NCBI RefSeq assembly: GCF_030757795.1
Contig: NZ_JAUQWH010000028.1
Coordinates: forward strand, 1-64,000
DNA length: 64,000 nt
Origin: Actinoplanes oryzae
GTDB lineage: Bacteria; Actinomycetota; Actinomycetes; Mycobacteriales; Micromonosporaceae
Direction: 5' to 3'
Both the position numbers and the translations under genes were made by a program. How positions within the stretch are numbered: position 1 is the first letter of the stretch; each line of letters begins with the position of its first letter. Positions 41,784-50,446 of this stretch are shown piece by piece. The notes under the pieces were generated by a model. The model did no database searches and was not told the origin of the DNA. It saw only the letters and a list, made by a program, of their open reading frames with translations.

Positions 41784-42924
41784 GCAGCAGGGCCAGGGCG
41801 GCGGCGAGCCCCGCGACCGCGAAGCCCGGGGCGGAGCTCCCGTCTAGGAGCACGCCGCCCGTCTGCGCGCCCACGGCGACGCCGGCCACGCGGAGCACCA
41901 CGAGCAGGCTGCTGGCGGTGCCGGTCTCCCGGACGTCGACCCGCGCAGCAGTGCTCGCCAGCAACGCGGTGGCGCCGATGCCCACGGCGAAGCCGATCAG
42001 CACCCGCCCGAGCACGAGCTGCCACACGGCGGGGTGCACCGACGCGAGCCCGGCGAGGGTGGCCGCCGTGGTGAGCAGGGCGGCGACGACCACGGCGCGC
42101 GCGCCGAAGCGCCGGGCCGCGAACCCGGCGGCCGAGTCGGCCACCGCCCCGGCGACGACCCCGGGCAGCAGCAGGAGGCCGATGTCGGTGGTGCCGACGC
42201 CGTCCGCCGCGAACATCTGCGGGAGCAGGAAGAAGACCATTCCCGACACCGCGGTGAGGGCGAAGGTCAGCGCGTACGCGTGCCGCGTCCCCGGCCGGAC
42301 CAGCAACCGCAGCAGGGCGGCGCCGGGCCACCCGATCCGGCGTCCCGCGTCGACCGGCGGGTCGTCCGGCAGCACCCGCAGCACCGCGAGCGTCGCGGCG
42401 GCGACGACGAGCGCGGGCAGCACGAACATCCACCGCCAGGACAGGCCCTCCGCGATCGGGCCGGCGATCACGGTGCCCACCATGCCGCCGCCCGTGAACA
42501 GCGCGACGACCACGCCGATCATCGGCTGGGCGCCGGCCGCCGGAAGATGCTTGCGGACGAGGATGAAGGACAGCGGCAGCGCGCCGACCATGGCGCCCTG
42601 CAGCACCTGACCGAGCAGCAGCACCGGGAGATTGGGCGCCGCCCCGGCCAGCAGGCCCCCGGCCGCTACCAGGATCATCAGCCGGACGAGGACGCGTTTC
42701 CCGCCGTACCGGTCACCGAGGGCGCCCGCGACCGGCGCGACCACCGCGCCGGTGACGAGCATCGCGCCGCCGGCCAGCGCCCCGGCGCCGGGGCCGATGC
42801 CCAGCTCCCGTTGCAGCAGCGGAAGCGCGGGATCCAGCACCGTCTGCAGCGTGCCGAGGGCCAGTGCCAGGACGCCGAGGGCGCCGACCGCCGGCCGGCC
42901 CATGCGAACCATTGTTTCGGACAT
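41752..42924 (-). CDS. MFS drug/multidrug transporter
   Basis: A 390-residue transporter with 12 hydrophobic helices. Motif A is GALGDRYGGKRVLV and motif C-like segments occur in FTGGGMVGTVIAGPIAEG. It is of the DHA/EmrB-like type. The ATG at 42924 (MSETMVRMGRPAVGAL) lies 4 bp after the LysR gene's stop. The longer frame would run into LysR. It probably exports a compound sensed by that LysR. Its 3' end overlaps the response regulator by 32 bp. Confidence 0.88.
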   Translation of the reverse strand: MSETMVRMGRPAVGALGVLALALGTLQTVLDPALPLLQRELGIGPGAGALAGGAMLVTGAVVAPVAGALGDRYGGKRVLVRLMILVAAGGLLAGAAPNLPVLLLGQVLQGAMVGALPLSFILVRKHLPAAGAQPMIGVVVALFTGGGMVGTVIAGPIAEGLSWRWMFVLPALVVAAATLAVLRVLPDDPPVDAGRRIGWPGAALLRLLVRPGTRHAYALTFALTAVSGMVFFLLPQMFAADGVGTTDIGLLLLPGVVAGAVADSAAGFAARRFGARAVVVAALLTTAATLAGLASVHPAVWQLVLGRVLIGFAVGIGATALLASTAARVDVRETGTASSLLVVLRVAGVAVGAQTGGVLLDGSSAPGFAVAGLAAALALLLTRRVPSDRR

Positions 42925-42928
42925 GGCC

Positions 42929-43870
42929 TCAGCCTCGCGGCGCGCGCCTCGGCGGACATCGTGCCGCTGCACCGTCTTCGCCTGGTGCGTACGCACCAGG
43001 CCCGTAGCGCTCGGTGCAGAAATGGACCAGCCGCTCGGCGAGGGCCCGGAGGGCCGGCGCGGCGAAGTGGCCGGGCTGCCAGGCCGCCCAGAGGCTGATG
43101 CGGACGGCGCCCGCGGGCCCGGTCACGCCGAGCGGGCGCAGGCCGAAGCGGGTGTCGTCCGACACGACGGCGATGCCGCGGCCCGAGGCGGCCACCGCCT
43201 GCGCCACCTCGGCGGAGGTGAACTCGTGGACCTCGGCGTAGGCGAGCCGGGCCGTCTCGGCGGCCCGGTCGAGGGCCTGCCGGGGGTGGTAGTCGCGGGT
43301 GAGCAACAGCAACGTGCGCCCGGCGAGCTCGGGGAGCGGCACGGCCTGCCTTTCGGCCCAGGGATGACCCTCCGGGACGTACGCCCACACGGGCAGATCG
43401 GCCAGCGGCAGGCTCGCGAACGGCGCGGGCGCGGGCGTCGTCCCGATCGCCAGGTCGGCCCCGGCGTGCAGGGCCGCGTAGACCGAGCCCGGCACCTCGG
43501 CGCGGGCGGCGGGCATCGGGTCGCCCGGGCCGAGCGTGGCCAGGAAGGGCGCGACGAGGTCGGTGAGGGTGGTGGCCGGGGCGGCGATGGTCAGCCGCGA
43601 CAGGCGGCCGGCGGCGATGGCGGCGGCCTCGGCGCGGGCGCGGTCCGCCTCGGCCAGCACGCGCCGGGCTACCGGGAGGAAGGCCAGCCCGGCGGCGCTC
43701 AGCCGGAACCGGCCGTCGTCGCGGGCGAAGAGGGCGAGGCCGAGCCGGCGTTCCAGGTGCCGGGTCTGCCGGGAGAGGGACGGCTGCGTCAGGTGCAGGG
43801 CCTCGGCCGCCGCGGTGATCGAGCCGGCCTCGGCGACGGCCACGAAGTAGCGGAGGGTGCGCAGCTCCAC
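42929..43870 (-). CDS. LysR family transcriptional regulator
   Basis: A 313-residue regulator. The HTH reads LRYFVAVAEAGSITAAAEAL, then HLTQPSLSRQTRHLERRLG. The effector domain (about 90-290) contains DLAIGTTPAPAPF and SGRGIAVVSDD. It is divergent from an aldehyde dehydrogenase and cotranscribed with an MFS transporter, and may control both. Confidence 0.93.
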   Translation of the reverse strand: MELRTLRYFVAVAEAGSITAAAEALHLTQPSLSRQTRHLERRLGLALFARDDGRFRLSAAGLAFLPVARRVLAEADRARAEAAAIAAGRLSRLTIAAPATTLTDLVAPFLATLGPGDPMPAARAEVPGSVYAALHAGADLAIGTTPAPAPFASLPLADLPVWAYVPEGHPWAERQAVPLPELAGRTLLLLTRDYHPRQALDRAAETARLAYAEVHEFTSAEVAQAVAASGRGIAVVSDDTRFGLRPLGVTGPAGAVRISLWAAWQPGHFAAPALRALAERLVHFCTERYGPGAYAPGEDGAAARCPPRRAPRG

Positions 43871-43892
43871 GGGGATGCCTCCCGGGCATGCG

Positions 43893-43909
43893 GCCGGTGC
43901 GGGACCGGC
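43893..43909. promoter_or_regulatory. Inverted repeat between lysR and aldehyde dehydrogenase
   Basis: GCCGGT-N5-ACCGGC lies 22 bases upstream of lysR and 39 bases before the dehydrogenase. It is the best candidate for a LysR site in the 77-bp divergent gap. Confidence 0.35.
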
Positions 43910-43947
43910 ATTGGACCGGACGGCCCGGCGTCGGTGAGGCTCGTCGC

Positions 43948-45357
43948 ATGACGATCACCGACGTCGTGCCCCGCCGGTTGCTGATCGGCGGCGCCTGGCG
44001 CGACTCCAGCGACGGCGCGACAGTGCCGGTCGAGAACCCGGCCACCGGCGAGATCCTGACGTCGGTCGCCGACGCCGGCGTCGCCGACGGCGATGCGGCA
44101 CTGGCGGCGGCCCACCGGGCGCAACCGGCCTGGGCGGCCACCCCGCCCCGGGCGCGCGGGGAGATCCTGCGGGCCGCCTTCGAGCTGCTGACCGAGCGGT
44201 ACGAGGACTTCGCCGGGCTGATGACGCGGGAGATGGGCAAGCTGCCGGGCGAGGCCCGGGGCGAGGTGGGCTACGGCGCCGAGTTCTTCCGGTGGTTCGC
44301 CGAGGAGGCCGTCCGGGTCGCCGGCCGGTGGCTGCCCTCGCCCGACGGCGCCCGCCGGCTGCTCACGATGCGCCGCCCGGTGGGCCCGGCGCTGCTGATC
44401 ACGCCGTGGAACTTCCCGCTCGCGATGGGCACCCGCAAGATCGGCGCGGCGGTGGCGGCCGGCTGCACGATGGTGGTCAAGCCGGCCACCCAGACCCCGC
44501 TGACCATGCTGGCCCTCGCCGGGCTGCTGCGGGAGGCGGGACTGCCGGACGGGGTGCTCAACGTCATCACCACCACGCGGCCGGCGGAGGTGATGGAGCC
44601 GCTGGTGCGCGACCCTCGTACGCGCAAGCTGTCCTTCACCGGTTCCACCGGCGTCGGCCGGCTCCTGGCCGGGCAGTCGGCCGAGCGGCTGCTGCGGGTG
44701 TCGATGGAGCTCGGCGGCAACGCGCCGTTCCTGGTCTTCGCCGACGCCGACCTGGACGCCGCCGTGGAGGGCGCGATGACGGCGAAGATGCGCAACACGG
44801 GTCAGGCGTGCACGGCCGCCAACCGCTTCCTGGTGCACGAGCGGATCGCCGGCGAGTTCACCCGGCGGTTCACCGAGCGGATGGCGGCCGTCCCGTGCGG
44901 GCCGCTCATCGACAGGGCGGCTCGCGACAAGGTGGCCGCGCTGGTCGACGACGCCGTTGCCCGGGGCGCCGAGGTGCTGTGCGGGGGCGGCCCGGTCGGC
45001 GAGGCCGGGTACTTCTACGCGCCCACGGTGCTGACGGACGTCCCGGACGATGCGGCGATCTCGCGGCAGGAGATCTTCGGGCCGGTCGCGCCGGTCGCCA
45101 CCTTCCGCGACGAGGCGGAGGCGCTGGCGCGCGCGAACGACACCGAGTACGGCCTCGCGGCGTACGTCTACACGCGCGACCTGGCGAGGGCCGTCCGCGT
45201 CGGCGAGGCCCTCGACTGCGGCATGGTCGGCGTGAATCACGGTGTCGTGTCCCACCCGGCGGCGCCCTTCGGCGGCGTGAAGTCCTCGGGCTTCGGCCGC
45301 GAGGGCGGCGTGGAGGGCATCGAGGAGTATCTCGACACGAAGTGCCTGACCATCTAG
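43948..45357 (+). CDS. Aldehyde dehydrogenase, succinate-semialdehyde type
   Basis: A 469-residue NAD(P)-dependent enzyme. ITPWNFPLAMGTRKIGAAVAAGC, SFTGSTGVGR, the general base E254 (VSMELGGN) and nucleophile C288 (NTGQACTAANRF) are intact, as is QEIFGPVAPV. It is closest to GabD-like succinate-semialdehyde dehydrogenases, which fits removal of a semialdehyde from the nearby aldolases. About a dozen residues usually found between the ERMAA helix and GPLIDRAARDKV (the LKVG-D loop) are missing. The stop overlaps the convergent DUF3500 gene by 3 bp. It is under LysR or GntR control by position. Confidence 0.9.
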   Translation: MTITDVVPRRLLIGGAWRDSSDGATVPVENPATGEILTSVADAGVADGDAALAAAHRAQPAWAATPPRARGEILRAAFELLTERYEDFAGLMTREMGKLPGEARGEVGYGAEFFRWFAEEAVRVAGRWLPSPDGARRLLTMRRPVGPALLITPWNFPLAMGTRKIGAAVAAGCTMVVKPATQTPLTMLALAGLLREAGLPDGVLNVITTTRPAEVMEPLVRDPRTRKLSFTGSTGVGRLLAGQSAERLLRVSMELGGNAPFLVFADADLDAAVEGAMTAKMRNTGQACTAANRFLVHERIAGEFTRRFTERMAAVPCGPLIDRAARDKVAALVDDAVARGAEVLCGGGPVGEAGYFYAPTVLTDVPDDAAISRQEIFGPVAPVATFRDEAEALARANDTEYGLAAYVYTRDLARAVRVGEALDCGMVGVNHGVVSHPAAPFGGVKSSGFGREGGVEGIEEYLDTKCLTI

Positions 45358-46448
45358 GCGCCGGAGGTCAGGCGCCGGTGGAAGTGGGCCGGGCCGCGGT
45401 GGTGATCGGCGCGGGCGTGGTGCTCGATCAGCAGGTCGTGGCCGAGGTCGTTGTCCAGGTCGCGCCACACGGCGTGGGCGTGCTGCCCGGCGGCCACCGC
45501 GTTGTCCGACTCGACGAGCAGGTGGCGGGTGGAGACCCGGAAGTAGTGGGCCGTGTCCGGGGTGGTGCCGCCGGCCCACGCGAAGGTGAGCTCCGACGCG
45601 GGCTCCGAGAAAACGGCGCTGCGATACTGTCCGGCCAGTTCGTCCGGCCCCGCATCGACGAAGTGCAGCAGCAGTTCGCGGGCAAGGGCAAGCTCGTCGG
45701 CGCCCAGAAGCGAGCCGTTGATCCCGGAGGGTGAGCGCCGTTCGAAGCGCAGGGCCTGGCGGTCCTCGTCGGTGATGCGGTAGGTCTCGATGCCCAGGTC
45801 GACGTGGTCGGGCAGCTCGATCTCGCCGACCCGGGGGACCTGCCGGGTGGTCCAGTCCGCCGGGGCGACGGAGTGGATGTGCGCGGCCTTGCGCTGGTCG
45901 TCGGTGAGCCGGCCGAACAGGTCGAACGCCATCGCTTGGGGCTCGCCCAGAGGGTTGAGCACGCCGGCGGGGATCGGCATCGCGCCGATCGCGAACGGGG
46001 TGACCGAGAGGTGCTCCTGGCCGACGATCGTGTAGTTGAGGCCGAGGTGGTGGCCGATGACCCGCCAGCCCCAGGTGTCCTCGAAGGCCGGGCGGCCGAA
46101 CCAGCTGAACAGATAGTTCTCCGGATCGCGGAAGTCGCCGGCGTACGCGCCGAAGCCGCGCCCCACCGCCTCCCGCTCGCGCAGGATGTTCTCGGTCGCC
46201 ATGACCGCCAGGGCCTGGCTGTAGCCGCGCATGCTGAGCCCGGACTTGAGCAGGGTGTGGGCGAGCACCTTCTGGTGCCGGTCGAGCTCGAAGAGCGGGA
46301 TGCCGGTGCGGTCGGGCTTGGGGATGAAGTCCCAGTCGAGGCGGCGCGGGTCGTCGAAGGCGAACATCGCCCGCGACCGCTGATCGGCGGTGAAGCCGTT
46401 GATCAGCGACCAGGTAGCGAACAGCATGTCCCGGATGGTCGTCGTCAT
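45354..46448 (-). CDS. DUF3500 family protein (paralogue 1)
   Basis: A 364-residue protein of the DUF3500 family, function unknown. It shares with the second copy at 55510 the motifs WGW-x3-GHH-x-x-LN (WGWRVIGHHLGLNYTIVG) and F-x-W-x-G...YFRV...VESDN. Both also have a C-terminal HAHAVWR...NDLGHDLLIEHH. The conserved His pairs and HxH look like metal ligands or catalytic residues. GGAAGG lies before the ATG. It is the last gene of the gntR-side group, 14 bp after gntR. The role in the catabolic pathway is open; ring or C-C bond opening is one possibility. Confidence 0.8.
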   Translation of the reverse strand: MTTTIRDMLFATWSLINGFTADQRSRAMFAFDDPRRLDWDFIPKPDRTGIPLFELDRHQKVLAHTLLKSGLSMRGYSQALAVMATENILREREAVGRGFGAYAGDFRDPENYLFSWFGRPAFEDTWGWRVIGHHLGLNYTIVGQEHLSVTPFAIGAMPIPAGVLNPLGEPQAMAFDLFGRLTDDQRKAAHIHSVAPADWTTRQVPRVGEIELPDHVDLGIETYRITDEDRQALRFERRSPSGINGSLLGADELALARELLLHFVDAGPDELAGQYRSAVFSEPASELTFAWAGGTTPDTAHYFRVSTRHLLVESDNAVAAGQHAHAVWRDLDNDLGHDLLIEHHARADHHRGPAHFHRRLTSGA

Positions 46449-46462
46449 GGGAGCCCTTCCGG

Positions 46463-47122
46463 CTACAGGAGGGCGGCCCCCGTCGCTTCCGCGTGCCGGG
46501 TGACCGCTTCGAGGGTGTTCAGCTTGTGCCGCCGCGCCGCCACCTCGACGGCGTCGAACTCCGCGCGCGCCTCGAGCAGGTCGAGCAGGGCGTCGTGCTC
46601 GGCGACCGACTCGACGGCCCGGCCGGGCGCGTGGGTGAAGGCGGAGCGGCGGATGACGTCGAGCCGCGCCCACTCGTTGTCGAGCAGCGCGATCAGGTGC
46701 GGGTCGGCGGCGCGGTGCACGATCAGGGTGTGGAAGCGCCGGTTGAGCTGGGAAAAGCGCAGCGGGTCGAAGTCGGCCAGCGCCTTGCGCATCTCGCCGT
46801 TGATGCCGCGCGCCTCGGCCAGGTCCGCCGCGGTGAGCTCGGCGGCGGCCAGCGCGGTGGCGAGCCCCTCCAGCCGGGCCAGCAGCCGCATGGTCCGGGC
46901 CCACTCCCCCGCGTCGAAGGTGGCCACCCGGGCGCCGACGTTGGGGATGATCTCGACCCAGCCCTCGGCCTCCAGCCGGCGCAGCGACTCGCGCCACGGG
47001 ATGCGGCTGATGCCGGTCTCCCGCTCGAGCTGGTCGATCACGAGCCGGTGCCCGGCACCGTACGTGCCGTCGAGGATGCGCCCCTTGAGCAGGTCGTAGC
47101 AGACATCGGTCCGCGTCGCCAC
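46463..47122 (-). CDS. GntR/FCD family transcriptional regulator
   Basis: A 219-residue regulator. The winged HTH has VCYDLLKGRILDGTYGAGHRL, then QLERETGISRIPWRESLRRLEAEGWVEIIPNVGARV. The all-helical FCD effector domain (about 80-215) has RFHTLIVHRAAD and ESVAEHDALLDLLEARAEFDAVEVAARRH, with metal-binding histidines. The GTG start at 47122 lies 34 bases from a TCGCATACGA box in its own promoter; the same box occurs twice in the divergent promoter at 54.2 kb. It is therefore the likely regulator of the whole island. Confidence 0.9.
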   Translation of the reverse strand: MATRTDVCYDLLKGRILDGTYGAGHRLVIDQLERETGISRIPWRESLRRLEAEGWVEIIPNVGARVATFDAGEWARTMRLLARLEGLATALAAAELTAADLAEARGINGEMRKALADFDPLRFSQLNRRFHTLIVHRAADPHLIALLDNEWARLDVIRRSAFTHAPGRAVESVAEHDALLDLLEARAEFDAVEVAARRHKLNTLEAVTRHAEATGAALL

Positions 47123-47155
47123 GCGCCACCGCCCTCTCGTCGATGCAGCAACTTA

Positions 47156-47165
47156 TCGTATGCGA
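47156..47165. promoter_or_regulatory. GntR box 1 (gntR promoter)
   Basis: TCGTATGCGA (reverse TCGCATACGA) sits in the 48-bp gap upstream of gntR. It shares the consensus TCGYATACGA with sites at 54158 and 54207. Autoregulation is inferred. Confidence 0.6.
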
Positions 47166-47170
47166 TCTGC

Positions 47171-47845
47171 TCATCCGGCCTCGTACCGGCGCCGCCACCG
47201 CTCGTTCATCGGGAAGAGCCCGTCGAGCGACTCCCCCTCGGCGACGCGGGCCGCGATCCAGGCGTCCCGCCGCTCGTCGTCCTCCGCCTCGGCCAGCACC
47301 TCCGCGGCCAGGGGCGCCGGGACGACGAGCACCCCGTCGCCGTCGCCCACCACGAGGTCGCCGGGCACCACCGCGGCGCCCCCGCAGGCGATCACCACGT
47401 CGGTCTCCCACGGGACGTGCCGGCGCCCCAGCACGGACGGGTGGGCGCCGCGGGCGAAGACCGGAAGCCCGATCCCGGCGACCGTGTCCGCGTCACGCAC
47501 CGCGCCGTCCGTCACCACCCCGGCCGCGCCGCGCTGGTGGGCCCGGGTGGCGAGGATGTCGCCGAGCGTCCCGGCGTCGGCCAGCCCCCGGGCCTCGATG
47601 ACCAGCACCTCGCCCGCCCCGACGGTGTCGAAGGCGCGCTTCTGCGGGTTGAGGCCGCCGCCGCGCTCGGCGAGCAGGTCCGGGCGGAACGGCACGAACC
47701 GCAGCGTCCGCGCCGGTCCCGCCAGCCGCATGCCGGGCGCGAGCGGAGCGACCCCGTCGACGAACACGTCGTGATAGCCGCGCTTGCGCAACGCCGTGGA
47801 CAGTCCCGCCGTCCCCACCGCCGCGAGCCGGTCGCCGATGCTCAT
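47171..47845 (-). CDS. RraA-family aldolase/decarboxylase
   Basis: A 224-residue protein of the RraA/HMG-CHA aldolase family. Key parts are STALRKRGYHDVFVDGVAPL, VLVIEARGLADAGTLGDILA, the catalytic GVVTDGAVRDADTVA (Asp and Arg), and PGDLVVGDGDGVLVVPA. Members cleave 4-hydroxy-4-methyl-2-oxoglutarate-type acids to pyruvate. Its ATG overlaps the stop of the HpcH-type aldolase (ATGA). It probably carries out a late step releasing pyruvate or oxaloacetate. Confidence 0.88.
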   Translation of the reverse strand: MSIGDRLAAVGTAGLSTALRKRGYHDVFVDGVAPLAPGMRLAGPARTLRFVPFRPDLLAERGGGLNPQKRAFDTVGAGEVLVIEARGLADAGTLGDILATRAHQRGAAGVVTDGAVRDADTVAGIGLPVFARGAHPSVLGRRHVPWETDVVIACGGAAVVPGDLVVGDGDGVLVVPAPLAAEVLAEAEDDERRDAWIAARVAEGESLDGLFPMNERWRRRYEAG

Positions 47846-48606
47846 CGCGTCCACCCTTCCGCAAGGTCCTCCGAGCCGCGCGCCAGCAGCGTGACGTCGG
47901 CCCCCACGAGGAGAAACGACGCACCGGCCGCCGCATAGCGCCGCGCGGTCCCCGGCTGAAACGCATTGATTCCCACGGGTACGCCGGCCCGCACGCCCGC
48001 CGCGATGCAGTGCTCGGCCGCGGCGACGACCTCGGGGTGCTCCTGCTGCCCGGGCAGTCCCATCGACGCGGCGAGGTCGCTCGGCCCGACGAAGATGCCG
48101 TGCACGCCGCTGCGCGCGATCTCCTGCACGTGTTCCACGGCGACGGCCGACTCGACCTGCACGAGCACCGACACGGTGTCCGCGGTCAGGTAGCCGTCGA
48201 CGCGGTTCCAGCGGCCGCCCCGGCTCAGGGCGCTGCCGACGCCCCGGATGCCGCGCGGGGGATACGTCGCCGCGCGCAGGGCCGCCTCGGCGCCGGCCCG
48301 GGACTCCACCATCGGGACGAGCAGGTTCTGGGCGCCCAGGTCGAGCACCTGTTTGATCGTCACGGCGTCGTTGGCCGGCACCCGTACGACCGGGGTGAGG
48401 GGGTAGGCCGCGACCGCCTGCAGCTGAGCGAGCACCGACGCGAGCCCGTTCGGGGCGTGCTCCATGTCGATCAGCAGCCAGTCGAGGCCGCTCCCGGCGC
48501 AGATCTCGGCGACCAGCGGACTGCCGCTGCACACCCACATGCCGATGCGCGGGCGGTCCGCCGTGGCGAGCGCGGCGGCGAAGGGCGGGTCTAGGCGAAC
48601 CGGCAC
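47842..48606 (-). CDS. HpcH/HpaI-type class II aldolase
   Basis: A 254-residue TIM-barrel aldolase. It shows GMWVCSGSPLVAEICAGSG, LLIDMEHAPNGL, PVVRVPANDAV, VQVESAVAVEHV (metal Glu) and GIFVGPSDLAASMG (metal Asp). It should cleave 4-hydroxy-2-oxoacids to pyruvate plus an aldehyde, the step after the hydratase. The GTG at 48606 lies within the last 16 bases of the hydratase gene in another frame; no other start fits the family N-terminus. Confidence 0.9.
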   Translation of the reverse strand: MPVRLDPPFAAALATADRPRIGMWVCSGSPLVAEICAGSGLDWLLIDMEHAPNGLASVLAQLQAVAAYPLTPVVRVPANDAVTIKQVLDLGAQNLLVPMVESRAGAEAALRAATYPPRGIRGVGSALSRGGRWNRVDGYLTADTVSVLVQVESAVAVEHVQEIARSGVHGIFVGPSDLAASMGLPGQQEHPEVVAAAEHCIAAGVRAGVPVGINAFQPGTARRYAAAGASFLLVGADVTLLARGSEDLAEGWTR

Positions 48607-49382
48607 GACACCGCCCCCAGCTCCCGGTAGTCGCCGAGCACGATGTCGCCGCGCTGCACCCACAGCGGCCGGGTGAAGCTGCCGGCGAGCACGATCTCCC
48701 CGCTCGCCAGCGAGTCGCCGTGCGCCGCGAGCTTGTTGGCCAGCCAGGCGACCCCCATGGCCGGGTGCCCGAGGACGGCCGCGGCGACCCCGGACTCCTC
48801 GATCGTCTCGTTGCGGTAGAGCAGGGCGCTGACCCAGCGCAGATCGACCGCCGCGGGCGCCACCGGGGACCCGCCGAGCACCACCCCGCCGAGCGCCGCG
48901 TTGTCGCTGATGGTGTCGACGATCGTGCGGCCGCTCAGCTCGATGCGCGAGGACAGGATCTCCAGGGCCGGCACGACGTACCGGGTGGCGTCGAGCACGT
49001 CGAACATGGTGACCGCCGGACCGGTCAGCGCGGCGCCGAGCACGAACGCGAGCTCCACCTCGACCCGGACGTTGGCGAACCGGTCGAACTCGACGGTCGA
49101 GCCGGACTGGTGGATCTGGTCGGCGAACACGACGCCGTAGTCGGGCTCGGTGATGCCGGTCGCCGCCTGCATCACCTTCGAGGTCAGCCCGATCTTGCGG
49201 CCCGCGTGCCGGCGGCCGGCCGCCAGCCCCCGCGCGTGCCAGAGCCGCTGGACCGCGTACGAGTCGTCGACCGTCATCCCCGCGTAGCGGGCGGTCAGCA
49301 GCGGCAGGATGCCCCGCTCCCGCTCGGCGCGGGCGAGGTCGTCCGCGATCTGCTCGTGCACGGCCGGGTCGAGCACGGTCAC
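48591..49382 (-). CDS. 2-oxopentenoate/2-oxoheptenedioate hydratase
   Basis: A 263-residue enzyme of the MhpD/HpaH family: GRKIGLTSKVMQAATGITEPDYG, VEVELAFVLGAAL, VVPALEILSSRI, DNAALGGVVLGG and GHPAMGVAWLANKLAAHG. It adds water to a 2-hydroxydienoate, giving a 4-hydroxy-2-oxoacid, the substrate for the adjacent aldolase. The GTG at 49382 overlaps the amidohydrolase stop (GTGA). Confidence 0.9.
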   Translation of the reverse strand: MTVLDPAVHEQIADDLARAERERGILPLLTARYAGMTVDDSYAVQRLWHARGLAAGRRHAGRKIGLTSKVMQAATGITEPDYGVVFADQIHQSGSTVEFDRFANVRVEVELAFVLGAALTGPAVTMFDVLDATRYVVPALEILSSRIELSGRTIVDTISDNAALGGVVLGGSPVAPAAVDLRWVSALLYRNETIEESGVAAAVLGHPAMGVAWLANKLAAHGDSLASGEIVLAGSFTRPLWVQRGDIVLGDYRELGAVSCRFA

Positions 49383-50446
49383 GCCCCCGCGGCCGCGGTG
49401 ATCGGCAGCTTGAACAGGCGGACGGCGTTGCCGGCCAGCACCAGGTCACGGTCGGCCTGCGCGATGTCGAGCGTGTCGCGGACAAACTCGACACCCTGGC
49501 TCATCCAGCCGTAGAAGACCGGGAACGACGAGCCGAAGAGGAAGTGGTCGGCGCCGTTGACCTTGAGCGCGCACTCGACCTGGTCCTTGCCCCACGAGTG
49601 CGGGTGGGTGAGGTCGAAGAAGATGTTGTTCTCGAGGTAGCCCTTGATCTTCTCGGCGCCGGTCGACTCGAGCCGCACCAGCGACTCCTTCTTGTTCGAC
49701 GCGTGCGGGGTGAGCAGCGCCGTGTTGGCGAACCAGTTGCCGCCGAGCATGGTGTGCACGAAGCGCAGGTTCGGGAACTTGTCGAACATGCCGCTGAACA
49801 GCTCGCGGCCCACCGCGGTCGCCTGGTCCTGGATCCGGCCGAACTCGCGGCGGAAGTTCGTGTACTCGATGACCGAGCGCCACTCGACCGGCAGGGGCGT
49901 GTGGTGCACGATCACCGGCACGTCGAGCTCGTTGAGCACCTTCAGGTACGGCTCGAAGACCTCGTCGTCCAGGTAGAGCTGCCCGTAGTGGCAGGCGAGC
50001 TGCACGCCGACCGCCCCGAGCTCCTTCACGCACCGCTCGACCTCGTAGATGTTCTCCTTGCCGCCCCACGGCGGCACGCACGCGGTGGCGAAGAGCCGTC
50101 CGTTCGAGCGCTTGACGATGTCGAAGGCGTTGTCGTTGACCGCCCTGCAGGTCTCCAGGTCGAGCCACTCCTGCCAGACGGGCACCCGCATGATGCCGTA
50201 GTCGACGCCGGCGTCGTCCATGGCGGCCAGCTTGGACTCCGCGGAGTAGTCGCCCTCGACGTAGTTGAGGTTCTGGTAGCCCTTCGGCTTCTCCAGGATG
50301 AGCTGCCGCTTGCCGTTGTCCATGGTCTCGACGCGGGCGATCTCCCCGAAGCCGCGCGGCGCCGAGGTGAGGAAGCCGTTGAGGATCCTCGGGTTGTCGA
50401 ACAGGTCCTCGGGCAGGTGGTGGATGTTGATGTCGACGACGGTCAC
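49379..50446 (-). CDS. Amidohydrolase (ACMSD-like) with altered metal site
   Basis: A 355-residue amidohydrolase-2 protein. Relative to ACMSD-type decarboxylases the first metal motif H-x-H is N7-I-H9 (VDINIHHLP). The strand-5 histidine is present in VIVHHTPLPVEW and the strand-6 one in RFVHTMLGGNWF, but the strand-8 Asp is Ser (LFGSSFP, S307). Two of four usual metal ligands are thus replaced, so metal-dependent chemistry may be lost or changed. The GTG at 50446 overlaps the ABC ATPase stop. Position suggests decarboxylation, hydrolysis or tautomer handling of a pathway acid. Confidence 0.82.
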   Translation of the reverse strand: MTVVDINIHHLPEDLFDNPRILNGFLTSAPRGFGEIARVETMDNGKRQLILEKPKGYQNLNYVEGDYSAESKLAAMDDAGVDYGIMRVPVWQEWLDLETCRAVNDNAFDIVKRSNGRLFATACVPPWGGKENIYEVERCVKELGAVGVQLACHYGQLYLDDEVFEPYLKVLNELDVPVIVHHTPLPVEWRSVIEYTNFRREFGRIQDQATAVGRELFSGMFDKFPNLRFVHTMLGGNWFANTALLTPHASNKKESLVRLESTGAEKIKGYLENNIFFDLTHPHSWGKDQVECALKVNGADHFLFGSSFPVFYGWMSQGVEFVRDTLDIAQADRDLVLAGNAVRLFKLPITAAAGA

